NCBI RefSeq assembly: GCF_900324475.1
Contig: NZ_LT992502.1
Coordinates: forward strand, 4,030,001-4,094,000
Direction: 5' to 3'
DNA: 64,000 nucleotides
DNA from: Enterobacter bugandensis
GTDB lineage: Bacteria; Pseudomonadota; Gammaproteobacteria; Enterobacterales; Enterobacteriaceae
This document shows, in pieces, positions 10,460-18,748 of the stretch. The notes beneath the pieces were generated by a model that was not told the origin of the DNA, made no database searches, and saw only the letters and a list, made by a program, of their open reading frames with translations. Every line of letters begins with the position of its first letter. Position 1 is the first letter of the stretch. Position numbers and translations under genes: made by a program.

Positions 10460-11473
10460 ATGAAAACATTAACCGCCATCCTGATTTCTTCCGTCTTCGC
10501 GTCAGCCGCGGCATCCGCTCAAACCACCAATACTCCAGCCCCGACCGCAGGCGTACAGGCATTTCTTGATGTCCTGAATGCTGGCAAAGGGAAACCGATG
10601 GAACAGATGACCCCGCAGGAGGCCCGCCAGGTACTGATCGGCGCACAGCAAGGAGCAAAATTGCCGCCCGCTCAGGTGACTGAAAAAACGATCCAGGTCA
10701 ATGGCCAGACGATCGCCCTTAAAATTGTGAAGCCTGAACATGCTGCCGGTACGCTCCCGGTATTTATGTTCTTCCACGGTGGCGGTTGGGTGCTGGGTGA
10801 TTTTCCAACCCACGAACGTTTAATCCGCGATCTGGTTCGTGCATCTGGTGCCGCAGCGGTTTACGTTGATTACACACCGTCACCTGAAGCCCATTTCCCG
10901 GTGGCAATCAATCAGGCCTATGAAGCGACAAAATGGGTAGCCGAGCACGGCCAGGAAATTGGCGTGGACGGCAGCCGTCTGGGCCTGGTTGGTAACAGCG
11001 TGGGCGGCAACATGGTGGCTTCAGTGGCGTTGCAGGCCAAACAGTTTAATGGGCCAAAAATTCGCTACAACGTGATGCTCTGGCCAGTGACGGACGCCAG
11101 CTTTGATACGGCTTCCTATCACCAGTTCGAAAATGGCTACTTCCTGTCAAAAAACATGATGAAATGGTTCTGGGACAACTACACCACCAGCGCTGCCGAC
11201 CGTAACAATATCCTTGCCTCTCCGCTTCGCGCCAGCACTGCACAGTTGAAAGGCTTCCCGGAGACGCTGATTCAGACAGCTGAGCTGGACGTTCTGCGGG
11301 ATGAAGGTGAAGCATTCGGGCGTAAACTGGATGCGGCTGGCGTCCCGGTGACCGTCACGCGCTATAACGGCATGATCCACGATTACGGCCTGCTTAACCC
11401 GCTGAGCCAGGAGCCAACGGTTAAAGTCGCCCTTGAGCAGGCAGGTGCAGCATTGCATGACCACCTGAAATAG
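10460..11473 (+). CDS. Exported alpha/beta hydrolase (HSL-type esterase)
   Basis: 337 residues. A Sec signal peptide (MKTLTAILISSVFASAAASA, cleavage after residue 20) sends it to the periplasm. The oxyanion motif HGGGW is at 106-110, the nucleophile motif GNSVGG has Ser180, the acid is probably Asp277 (ELDVLRDEG), and the catalytic His is His307 (MIHDYG). The HGGGW motif places it in the hormone-sensitive-lipase family; the usual GDSAGG reads GNSVGG here. Being divergent from an OhrR-like regulator suggests induction by peroxides, but the substrate is unknown. A good ribosome site (AAAAGGGG) precedes the ATG. A terminator follows at 11494. Confidence 0.88.
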   Translation: MKTLTAILISSVFASAAASAQTTNTPAPTAGVQAFLDVLNAGKGKPMEQMTPQEARQVLIGAQQGAKLPPAQVTEKTIQVNGQTIALKIVKPEHAAGTLPVFMFFHGGGWVLGDFPTHERLIRDLVRASGAAAVYVDYTPSPEAHFPVAINQAYEATKWVAEHGQEIGVDGSRLGLVGNSVGGNMVASVALQAKQFNGPKIRYNVMLWPVTDASFDTASYHQFENGYFLSKNMMKWFWDNYTTSAADRNNILASPLRASTAQLKGFPETLIQTAELDVLRDEGEAFGRKLDAAGVPVTVTRYNGMIHDYGLLNPLSQEPTVKVALEQAGAALHDHLK

Positions 11474-11493
11474 GATCGTCATGCTTCACACAG

Positions 11494-11517
11494 AGCACGG
11501 CCCCGGGCCGTGCTTTT
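11494..11517 (+). terminator. Rho-independent terminator after the esterase
   Basis: A GC-rich inverted repeat, AGCACGGCC with GGCCGTGCT around a short loop, is followed at once by TTTTTAA. It separates the esterase from the urease operon. Confidence 0.85.
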
Positions 11518-11532
11518 TAATTTCCTCTATCC

Positions 11533-11576
11533 ATAAGCGACTCATATGACAGCCTTCATTTCCGCCAGGGCATACT
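11533..11576 (+). promoter_or_regulatory. Candidate NAC site and promoter of the urease operon
   Basis: ATAAGCGACTCATAT at 11533-11547 fits the NAC pattern ATA-N6-TNGTAT with one mismatch (and ATA-N9-TAT exactly). A plausible -35 (TGACAG, 11547-11552) and -10 (CATACT, 11571-11576) follow with an 18-base spacer. In Klebsiella, urease is activated by NAC under nitrogen limitation (established). The site would be centred about 43 bp before the start of transcription. The match is short and unproven. Confidence 0.4.
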
Positions 11577-11610
11577 GAAACGACCCCGATGATGCGCAGA
11601 TGGAAGCAGC

Positions 11611-12438
11611 ATGTTAGCAGCTCAGGTCACTGATAATACGTATAAAGGCTGGCAGGCGTCGCTTGCCCTGCAGTTTTGTCACGCCCCTGAGAAAACCCTC
11701 CTGCGTTCCGCTCGACACGTCGGGCCGCTCACCGTACAACGTCCGTTTTATCCCGAAGGAAAAACCTGCCACCTCTATCTGCTGCACCCGCCCGGCGGCG
11801 TCGTGGGCGGCGATACGCTGGATATTTCCGTTCGGCTCGATGCCAAAAGCCACGCGCTTATCACCATGCCCGGCGCCAGCAAGTTCTACCGCAGCAGCGG
11901 CCCGCAGGCGCGTCTGAGCCAGCACTTTTATCTTGATGAAAACGCCACGCTGGAGTGGCTGCCGCAGGACACCATTATCTTTCCCGGCGCGAACGCCGCG
12001 CTGCGTTCCGTCTTCCACCTTAAGGCTTCCAGCACGCTGCTGGCGTGGGAGCTGTACTGCCTGGGCCGCCCGGTAATCGGTGAGACCTTCAGCCACGGCA
12101 CGCTGGAGAGCCGCCTTGAGGTGTGGGTGGATGACGAACCGCGCCTGATAGAACGCCAGCACCTCGGCGACGGCGATCTCACGCCCGTTGCCGGACACCC
12201 GTGGATCGGCACCCTGCTGTTCTATCCGGCCCGGGAAGATCATCTCGACACGGTGCGCGCGCTGCTCGCGCCTCTGGGCCATTTTGCGGAGGCAACGCTC
12301 ACCGACGATCTGCTGTCGGTGCGTTTTCTCTCCCACGACAACCTGATTTGCCAGCGGGCGATGCGCGACATCTGGCAGTCGCTTCGCCCGCTTCTCACCA
12401 CCAAAACCGCCTGTTCGCCGCGCATCTGGCAGACATAA
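11611..12438 (+). CDS. ureD: Urease accessory protein UreD
   Basis: Scaffold of the UreDFG complex that delivers nickel to apo-urease. It is 275 residues with the family features [23 protein letters not shown] and GASKFYRS. It is the first gene of the operon; ureA starts 10 bp after its stop. The ATG at 11611 follows a GGAAG-like ribosome site. Length and sequence are close to Klebsiella UreD. Confidence 0.96.
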   Translation: MLAAQVTDNTYKGWQASLALQFCHAPEKTLLRSARHVGPLTVQRPFYPEGKTCHLYLLHPPGGVVGGDTLDISVRLDAKSHALITMPGASKFYRSSGPQARLSQHFYLDENATLEWLPQDTIIFPGANAALRSVFHLKASSTLLAWELYCLGRPVIGETFSHGTLESRLEVWVDDEPRLIERQHLGDGDLTPVAGHPWIGTLLFYPAREDHLDTVRALLAPLGHFAEATLTDDLLSVRFLSHDNLICQRAMRDIWQSLRPLLTTKTACSPRIWQT

Positions 12439-12448
12439 GAGAAACGTT

Positions 12449-12751
12449 ATGGAACTGACCCCCAGAGAAAAAGACAAGCTGTTGCTGTTTACCGCCGCGC
12501 TGGTTGCCGAACGCCGCCTTGCGCGCGGGGTAAAGCTCAACTACCCGGAATCGGTCGCGCTGATCAGCGCCTTCATCATGGAAGGCGCGCGCGATGGCGA
12601 AACCGTCGCCTCGCTGATGGAGGCGGGCCGCCACGTCCTTACGCGCGATCAGGTGATGGAGGGCGTGCCGGAGATGATCCCGGATATACAGGTGGAAGCC
12701 ACCTTCCCGGACGGCTCCAAGCTCGTCACCGTCCACAACCCGATCGTGTAA
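12449..12751 (+). CDS. ureA: Urease gamma subunit
   Basis: The smallest structural subunit of the (alpha-beta-gamma)3 nickel urease. It is 100 residues, the usual size, starting [14 protein letters not shown]. Conserved family stretches [12 protein letters not shown] and [14 protein letters not shown] are present. The stop codon lies 10 bp before the ureB ATG, so translation is likely coupled. Confidence 0.97.
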   Translation: MELTPREKDKLLLFTAALVAERRLARGVKLNYPESVALISAFIMEGARDGETVASLMEAGRHVLTRDQVMEGVPEMIPDIQVEATFPDGSKLVTVHNPIV

Positions 12752-12761
12752 GGAGCACGTG

Positions 12762-13076
12762 ATGATCCCAGGTGAATACCAGATCCAGCCCGGCACTATT
12801 GCGATCAACGTCGGGCGAGACACTCAAAACGTGATTGTGGAAAACCACGGCGACAGGCCGATCCAGGTCGGATCGCACTACCACTTTTACGAGGTCAACC
12901 CGGCGCTGAAGTTTGATCGCGAAGCCACCAGGGGCTACCGGCTGAACATTCCGGCGGGTACCGCCGTGCGCTTCGAGCCAGGCCAGAAGCGAGAGGTGAC
13001 GCTGGTGCAGGTGACGGGCGCGCAGCGCATTTTTGGCTTTCGCGGCGAGGTCATGGGCGAGGTGAAACATGGCTGA
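12762..13076 (+). CDS. ureB: Urease beta subunit
   Basis: Structural beta subunit, 104 residues from ATG 12762, with AGGAG at 12751-12755 spaced 6 nt. A GTG one codon upstream (12759) is in frame, but the ATG fits the ribosome site and the known MIPGEY start. Conserved segments are [16 protein letters not shown] and [14 protein letters not shown]. It overlaps the start of ureC by 8 bp, typical for this operon. Confidence 0.97.
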   Translation: MIPGEYQIQPGTIAINVGRDTQNVIVENHGDRPIQVGSHYHFYEVNPALKFDREATRGYRLNIPAGTAVRFEPGQKREVTLVQVTGAQRIFGFRGEVMGEVKHG

Positions 13077-14772
13077 AATTTCACGTCAGGCGTATGCCGA
13101 CATGTTCGGCCCCACTACCGGGGATAAAGTGCGGCTGGCGGACAGCGAGCTGTGGATCGAAGTGGAAAACGATCTCACGGTCTACGGCGAAGAGGTCAAG
13201 TTCGGCGGCGGGAAGGTGATCCGCGACGGCATGGGTCAGGGGCAGATGACCGCTGACAGCTGCGTGGATCTGGTTCTCACCAACGCGCTGATCGTCGACC
13301 ACTGGGGGATCGTGAAGGCCGATATCGGCGTGAAGCACGGGCGGATCTTCGCCGTCGGCAAAGCCGGGAACCCGGACATTCAGCCCGGCGTGACGATCCC
13401 GATCGGCGCCGCGACGGAAGTGATTGCCGCCGAGGGGAAGATCGTCACCGCCGGCGGGATCGACACCCACATCCACTGGATCTGCCCTCAGCAGGCGGAA
13501 GAGGCGCTGGTCTCCGGGGTCACCACCATGATTGGCGGCGGCACCGGACCGGCGGCGGGCACCAACGCCACCACCTGTACGCCGGGGCCGTGGTATATCG
13601 CCCGCATGCTGCAGGCTGCCGATACGCTGCCGGTGAATATTGGCCTGCTCGGCAAAGGTAACGGCTCCAACCCGGATGCCCTGCGCGAGCAGATCGCCGC
13701 CGGCGCCATCGGGCTGAAGATCCACGAAGACTGGGGCGCGACGCCCGCGGCGATCAACTGCTCGCTGGAGGTGGCCGAAGAGATGGATATTCAGGTGGCG
13801 CTGCACAGCGACACGCTGAACGAGTCCGGTTTTGTCGAAGACACGCTGGCGGCCATCGGCGGGCGCACCATCCACACCTTCCACACCGAAGGCGCGGGCG
13901 GCGGCCACGCGCCGGATATCATCACCGCCTGCGCGCACCCGAATATTCCGCCCTCTTCCACCAATCCTACCTTGCCCTACACGGTGAACACCATCGACGA
14001 GCACCTCGACATGCTGATGGTTTGCCATCACCTCGACCCGGATATCGCCGAGGACGTGGCGTTTGCCGAATCCCGCATTCGCCGGGAGACCATCGCCGCG
14101 GAAGACGTGCTGCACGATATCGGCGCGTTCTCGCTCACCTCGTCAGATTCGCAGGCCATGGGCCGCGTCGGGGAAGTGATTATCCGCACCTGGCAGGTGG
14201 CGCACCGCATGAAGGTCCAGCGCGGCGCGCTGCCGGAAGAGACGGGCGATAACGACAACTTCCGGGTGAAGCGCTATGTCGCCAAATACACCATTAACCC
14301 GGCGCTGACCCACGGCATCGCCCATGAAGTCGGTTCGATTGAGGCGGGCAAGCTGGCGGATCTGGTGGTCTGGTCCCCCGCCTTCTTTGGCGTAAAACCC
14401 GCCACCATCGTCAAGGGCGGGATGATCGCCTGCGCGCCGATGGGCGACATCAACGCCTCGATCCCCACGCCGCAGCCAGTGCATTACCGCCCGATGTTTG
14501 GCGCGCTGGGCGCCGCACGTCACGCCACGCGGCTGACGTTTGTTTCTCAGGCGGCCCACGCGAACGGCATCCCGCAGCAGCTCAGCCTGCAGAGCGCCAC
14601 GGCGGTGGTAAAAGGCTGCCGGACGGTGAAAAAGGCCGACATGATCCATAACGCTCTGCAACCGAACATCACCGTCGATTCGCAAACCTACGAGGTGCGC
14701 GTCGACGGTGAACTGATTACCAGCGAACCGGCTGACGTTCTGCCGATGGCGCAACGCTATTTCCTGTTTTGA
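13069..14772 (+). CDS. ureC: Urease alpha (catalytic) subunit
   Basis: Hydrolyses urea to ammonia and carbamate at a dinickel centre. The 567 residues are full length. Visible site residues are the HIHWICPQQ nickel ligands near 134-142, the carbamylated lysine in GLKIHEDWG near residue 217, the His pair near HSDTLNESG, the [12 protein letters not shown] loop near 272-283, and the mobile-flap Cys/His in MVCHH near 318-322. Nothing is missing, so the enzyme is predicted active if nickel and the accessory proteins are supplied. Confidence 0.98.
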   Translation: MAEISRQAYADMFGPTTGDKVRLADSELWIEVENDLTVYGEEVKFGGGKVIRDGMGQGQMTADSCVDLVLTNALIVDHWGIVKADIGVKHGRIFAVGKAGNPDIQPGVTIPIGAATEVIAAEGKIVTAGGIDTHIHWICPQQAEEALVSGVTTMIGGGTGPAAGTNATTCTPGPWYIARMLQAADTLPVNIGLLGKGNGSNPDALREQIAAGAIGLKIHEDWGATPAAINCSLEVAEEMDIQVALHSDTLNESGFVEDTLAAIGGRTIHTFHTEGAGGGHAPDIITACAHPNIPPSSTNPTLPYTVNTIDEHLDMLMVCHHLDPDIAEDVAFAESRIRRETIAAEDVLHDIGAFSLTSSDSQAMGRVGEVIIRTWQVAHRMKVQRGALPEETGDNDNFRVKRYVAKYTINPALTHGIAHEVGSIEAGKLADLVVWSPAFFGVKPATIVKGGMIACAPMGDINASIPTPQPVHYRPMFGALGAARHATRLTFVSQAAHANGIPQQLSLQSATAVVKGCRTVKKADMIHNALQPNITVDSQTYEVRVDGELITSEPADVLPMAQRYFLF

Positions 14773-14781
14773 GGAGTGAAG

Positions 14782-15270
14782 ATGATCTATTTGACCCAAC
14801 GTCTGGACCACGCGCATCCGACTACCGCCAGCGTCACGCTGCCGATTGACGTGCGGGTGAAAAGCCGCGCTCGCGTGGCGCTTAACGACGGCCGCGAAGC
14901 CGGACTGATGCTGCCGCGCGGCCTGCTGCTGCGCGGGGGCGACCTATTGACCACCGACGACGGCAGAGAAGTGATCGAAGTGATCGCCGCCCCGGAGTCG
15001 GTTTCCGTGGTGCGCTGCGCCGATCCGTTCCTGCTCGCCCGCGCCTGCTACCACCTGGGCAACCGCCACGTACCGCTGCAGGTCATGCCCGGCGAGCTGC
15101 GTTATCACCACGATCACGTTCTCGACGACATGCTGCGCCAGTTCGGGCTGGAGGTAACCTTCGCCAGCCTGCCGTTTGAACCGGAAGCGGGCGCTTACGC
15201 CAGCGATGCCCACAGCCATAGCCATAGCCATAGCCATAGCCATAGCCATTCTCACGCCCATTCACATTAA
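14782..15270 (+). CDS. ureE: Urease nickel metallochaperone with His-rich tail
   Basis: Brings nickel to the UreDFG-urease complex. It is 162 residues from ATG 14782, with GAGGAG 11 nt upstream; an in-frame GTG at 14776 would run through the ribosome site. The N-terminal domain and the metal-binding C-terminal domain (GNRHVPLQ, RYHHDHVLDDML) are conserved. The C-terminus is a run of alternating His-Ser residues instead of the mixed His tail of Klebsiella, encoded by a perfect hexanucleotide repeat. Such tails bind several nickel ions. Confidence 0.96.
   Translation: MIYLTQRLDHAHPTTASVTLPIDVRVKSRARVALNDGREAGLMLPRGLLLRGGDLLTTDDGREVIEVIAAPESVSVVRCADPFLLARACYHLGNRHVPLQVMPGELRYHHDHVLDDMLRQFGLEVTFASLPFEPEAGAYASDAHSHSHSHSHSHSHSHAHSH
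15214..15249 (+). repeat. Six-copy AGCCAT microsatellite in the UreE tail
   Basis: Six exact tandem copies of AGCCAT (36 bp) encode Ser-His dipeptides. Slippage by one unit keeps the frame and adds or removes two residues, so the length of the nickel-binding tail can vary. Confidence 0.95.
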
Positions 15271-15279
15271 GGATCAATC

Positions 15280-15819
15280 ATGCGTAAGTATTTACCGCTG
15301 TTACTGCTGGCTTTTTCCGTTCCCGCGCTCGCGCATCCCGGCCACGGCGCCGACAGCTTTCAGGCCGGTTTTCTCCATCCGCTGACCGGGCTGGATCACC
15401 TGCTGATGCTGACCGGGGCTGGCGTGCTGTCTGCCCTGAGCGGCCGCAAGCTCCTGCTGCCGTTTGCCACCCTCGGCATGATGCTTGTCGGCGCCGTTGC
15501 GGGCAGCCTGCTCGGCGGCTTTAGCGGCATGGAGATGCTGATTATCGCCTCGCTGGCGGTCTGCGGGGTGATGATGTTTAAAACTGAAAACCGCCTGCTG
15601 CTGGCGGTACCTGCCCTGGCGATGTTCCACGGCTGGGCGCACGGGGTGGAGATGTCTGGCCACAGCTTCTGGCTGTTCACCAGCGGTTTTATGCTGGCCA
15701 GCGCGACGGTGCTGTGCGCCAGTTTCGCCGCAGGCTTGCTGCTGCGCCGTCACGACGGGCTGCGTAAAACCTTCGGCGGCGGGCTGATTGTCTCCGCCCT
15801 GCTGGCGCTGATGAGCTGA
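15280..15819 (+). CDS. ureJ: HupE/UreJ-family nickel permease
   Basis: 179-residue membrane protein of the HupE/UreJ family, which transports nickel (family knowledge). It has a cleavable-looking N-terminus ([19 protein letters not shown]), the signature [12 protein letters not shown] near 31-42, six hydrophobic segments and the His motif [14 protein letters not shown] near 114-127. It sits between ureE and ureF, and its stop overlaps the ureF ATG by one base. K. aerogenes urease clusters lack it, so this operon brings its own nickel entry. Confidence 0.93.
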   Translation: MRKYLPLLLLAFSVPALAHPGHGADSFQAGFLHPLTGLDHLLMLTGAGVLSALSGRKLLLPFATLGMMLVGAVAGSLLGGFSGMEMLIIASLAVCGVMMFKTENRLLLAVPALAMFHGWAHGVEMSGHSFWLFTSGFMLASATVLCASFAAGLLLRRHDGLRKTFGGGLIVSALLALMS

Positions 15820-16493
15820 TGGAGCACGCCCGCCAGCGGCTGCGCCTGATGCAGCTCTCCAGCAGTAGCCTGCCGGTCGGATCGTTTACCTGGTCGCAGG
15901 GGCTGGAGTGGGCCGTAGAGGCGGGCTGGGTTACGAGCACCGACGCCTTCAGACGCTGGCAGATCCAGCAGATGGAGCAGAGCTTTTTCTGCGTCGATCT
16001 GCCGATGTTTATCCGGCTGTTCCGGGCCTGCGAACAGCAGGATGTCGCGGCAGCAAAACGCTGGACGACATATCTGCTCGCCTGCCGGGAAACGCGCGAG
16101 CTGCGCGAAGAGGAGCGCAACCGTGGTGCGGCCTTTACGCGCCTGATTAAAAGCTGGGAGCCGAACTGCCCGGCAGAGTGGCTGTCGCTGTTTGCACAGA
16201 GCCAGCTCTGCGGCATGGCGTGGCTCGGCGTGCGCTGGGGCATTGGCGCGCGCGAGCTGGCGCTGAGCCTCGGCTACAGCTGGATTGAGAGCGCGGTGAT
16301 GGCGGGCGTCAAGCTGGTGCCGTTCGGGCAGCAGGCCGCACAGCAGCTGATTATCGACCTGAGCGACCATTTTGCCGCCGGGTTTGAACAGGCATTTTTA
16401 CGTGGCGACGACGCGCTGGGGGCAGCTACGCCACTGTCGGCTATCGCCTCCGCGCGCCACGAAACACAATATTCACGACTATTCCGTTCCTGA
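15819..16493 (+). CDS. ureF: Urease accessory protein UreF
   Basis: Binds UreD and gates UreG GTPase during nickel insertion. It is 224 residues, all-helical, with family segments [21 protein letters not shown] near 18-38, [15 protein letters not shown] and [26 protein letters not shown]. The C-terminal [14 protein letters not shown] is the conserved tail. The start ATG overlaps the ureJ stop; ureG follows after 9 bp. Confidence 0.96.
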   Translation: MEHARQRLRLMQLSSSSLPVGSFTWSQGLEWAVEAGWVTSTDAFRRWQIQQMEQSFFCVDLPMFIRLFRACEQQDVAAAKRWTTYLLACRETRELREEERNRGAAFTRLIKSWEPNCPAEWLSLFAQSQLCGMAWLGVRWGIGARELALSLGYSWIESAVMAGVKLVPFGQQAAQQLIIDLSDHFAAGFEQAFLRGDDALGAATPLSAIASARHETQYSRLFRS

Positions 16494-16502
16494 GGAGTCA
16501 AC

Positions 16503-17120
16503 ATGGCTGATTACAAACATCCCCTGCGCGTTGGCGTGGGCGGCCCGGTAGGCTCGGGCAAAACCGCCCTGCTGGAAGCGCTCTGCAAGGCGATGCGCGA
16601 CACGTACCATCTGGCGGTGGTGACCAATGATATCTACACCAAAGAGGATCAGCGCATCCTCACCGAGGCGGGCGCGCTTGAGCCGGAGCGCATCGTGGGC
16701 GTGGAGACGGGCGGCTGCCCGCATACCGCCATCCGCGAAGATGCCTCAATGAACCTCGCGGCGGTAGAAGCACTCAGCGAGAAGTTCGGTAATCTGGATC
16801 TGATCTTCGTTGAAAGCGGCGGGGACAACCTGAGCGCGACCTTCAGCCCGGAGCTGGCGGACCTGACCATTTACGTGATCGACGTGGCCGAAGGGGAAAA
16901 AATTCCGCGCAAGGGCGGACCGGGGATCACCAAATCCGATTTTCTGGTGATCAACAAAACCGATCTTGCGCCATACGTGGGGGCGTCGCTGGAGGTGATG
17001 GAGCGTGATACTAACCGCATGCGCGGCGAGCGCCCGTGGACGTTTACCAACCTGAAGGCGGGTGACGGTCTGGGGACGATTATTGCGTTTCTGGAAGAGA
17101 AAGGGATGCTGCGGGTGTAG
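16503..17120 (+). CDS. ureG: Urease accessory GTPase UreG
   Basis: SIMIBI-class GTPase that powers nickel delivery. It is 205 residues with the P-loop GPVGSGKT (about 14-21), the metal-binding CPH in [13 protein letters not shown] (about 71-83), the switch region [18 protein letters not shown] and the guanine-specificity motif NKTD. It is the last gene of the operon. No clear terminator follows; a REP-like hairpin at 17131 may protect or end the transcript. Confidence 0.97.
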   Translation: MADYKHPLRVGVGGPVGSGKTALLEALCKAMRDTYHLAVVTNDIYTKEDQRILTEAGALEPERIVGVETGGCPHTAIREDASMNLAAVEALSEKFGNLDLIFVESGGDNLSATFSPELADLTIYVIDVAEGEKIPRKGGPGITKSDFLVINKTDLAPYVGASLEVMERDTNRMRGERPWTFTNLKAGDGLGTIIAFLEEKGMLRV

Positions 17121-17130
17121 TCGTAAATTT

Positions 17131-17167
17131 CCCTCTCCCCTGTGGGGAGAGGGTTAGGGTGAGGGGG
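17131..17167. repeat. REP-like hairpin repeat, copy 1
   Basis: CCCTCTCCCC, TGT, GGGGAGAGGG, then TTAGGGTGAGGGG. The same unit recurs at 22544, 54203 (inverted) and 55707. It fills the space between the convergent ends of ureG and tsaD. Confidence 0.8.
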
Positions 17168-18181
17168 TTACGCCTCAGGCAGTTCCGCCAGCGGCCAGCG
17201 CGGACGCACGGACACGCTCAGGTCGGACGTTGCCCCCGCATTCAGGCGCACCATCCCGGCGTAAGCGATCATCGCCCCGTTATCGGTACAGAATTCCGGA
17301 CGCGCGTAGAACACTTCCCCGCGACGCTTTTGCATCATCTCCGCAAGCTTCGCACGCAGCGTGCGGTTGGCGCTGACGCCGCCCGCCATCACCAGGCGCT
17401 TAAACCCGGTCTGATCCAGCGCACGCTTGCACTTGATCATCAGCGTATCCACTACCGCATCTTCGAACGCGCGGGCGATATCGGCGCGGGTCTGCTCATC
17501 GTTGTCGTTATTGCGGATAGTATTCGCCGCGAAGGTTTTCAGCCCGGAGAAGCTGAAATCCAGCCCCGGACGGTCGGTCATCGGACGCGGGAAGACGAAG
17601 CGCCCTTCCGTTCCCTGCGACGCCATTTTAGAGAGCATCGGGCCGCCTGGGTAATCCAGACCCAGCAGCTTGGCGGTTTTATCGAACGCTTCGCCGGCGG
17701 CATCGTCGATCGACTCGCCCAGCAACTCGTACTTGCCAATACCCGTTACGCTAATCAGCTGGGTATGCCCGCCGGAAACCAGCAGCGCCACAAACGGGAA
17801 CTCGGGCGGATTGTCTTCCAGCATCGGCGCCAGAAGATGCCCTTCCATGTGGTGAACCGGAATGGCGGGAACGTCCCACGCGAAGGCCAGCGAACGCCCT
17901 ACCGTTGCGCCGACCAGCAGCGCACCGACCAGACCCGGCCCTGCGGTATAGGCTACGGCGTCAATATCGGTTGAGCTTAATCCGGCCTCTTTCAGCGCCG
18001 CCTGAATCAGGGGAACCGTTTTACGCACGTGGTCACGAGAGGCCAGTTCAGGTACGACGCCGCCGTAGTCAGCGTGCAATTTCACCTGACTATACAGCTG
18101 GTTGGCCAGAAGCCCTTTTTCGTCGTCGTAAATGGCGATGCCGGTTTCATCGCAGGATGTTTCAATACCCAGTACACGCAT
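17168..18181 (-). CDS. tsaD: tRNA N6-threonylcarbamoyladenosine synthase subunit TsaD
   Basis: Transfers threonylcarbamoyl to A37 of ANN-decoding tRNAs together with TsaB, TsaE and TsaC. It is 337 residues, an ASKHA-fold protein starting [14 protein letters not shown]. The metal-binding HHMEGH motif is near 110-115, and further ATP-fold motifs ([18 protein letters not shown]) are present. It is divergent from rpsU, as in E. coli (ygjD). It is essential in E. coli. Confidence 0.98.
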   Translation of the reverse strand: MRVLGIETSCDETGIAIYDDEKGLLANQLYSQVKLHADYGGVVPELASRDHVRKTVPLIQAALKEAGLSSTDIDAVAYTAGPGLVGALLVGATVGRSLAFAWDVPAIPVHHMEGHLLAPMLEDNPPEFPFVALLVSGGHTQLISVTGIGKYELLGESIDDAAGEAFDKTAKLLGLDYPGGPMLSKMASQGTEGRFVFPRPMTDRPGLDFSFSGLKTFAANTIRNNDNDEQTRADIARAFEDAVVDTLMIKCKRALDQTGFKRLVMAGGVSANRTLRAKLAEMMQKRRGEVFYARPEFCTDNGAMIAYAGMVRLNAGATSDLSVSVRPRWPLAELPEA

Positions 18182-18270
18182 GACTTGTTTTACCTCGTTT
18201 CAATACCGCGCAGTGTAGAGCCTGGGCGGGTTGATGTAAAACTTTGTTCGCCCCAGGAAGAAGGCTCGTG

Positions 18271-18276
18271 TATACT
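18271..18276 (+). promoter_or_regulatory. Candidate -10 of the rpsU-dnaG-rpoD operon
   Basis: TATACT, about 142 bp before rpsU, in the conserved divergent region. No good -35 at standard spacing was seen; the placement rests on similarity to the known location of the E. coli operon promoters. Confidence 0.35.
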
Positions 18277-18378
18277 CCTCACCCTTATTAAAGTCCCTTT
18301 CAAAATCGCATCGGTGCTTTACAAAGCAGCAGCATTTGCAGTAAAATTCCGCACCATTTTGAAATAAGCTGGCGTTGA

Positions 18379-18633
<255 letters not shown>

Positions 18634-18680
18634 TCTGTTGAGGGCCAACGCCCTCAATTGACAGACAGAGTAGTAGTCGT

Positions 18681-18717
18681 AAGGCCGTGCTTCCGGAAGG
18701 AATGCGCGGCTTGTTTT
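18681..18717 (+). terminator. Internal attenuator between rpsU and dnaG
   Basis: An imperfect GC-rich hairpin (AAGGCCGTGC ... GCGCGGCTT) is followed by GTTTT, 32 bp before dnaG. The equivalent E. coli terminator reduces readthrough into dnaG (established), keeping primase low relative to S21. Confidence 0.75.
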
Positions 18718-18748
18718 CGTTTATAAGTCGCTTAAATTTTTGGGGCAT

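Noticed and set aside
13081..14115. 344-codon minus-strand frame opposite ureC
   Set aside because: Antisense shadow of a strongly conserved gene, with repetitive Arg/Gly/Asp composition and no family motif.
15083..15277. Repetitive GYGYGYG and MAMAMA peptides on the minus strand
   Set aside because: They are only the antisense readings of the AGCCAT microsatellite in ureE.
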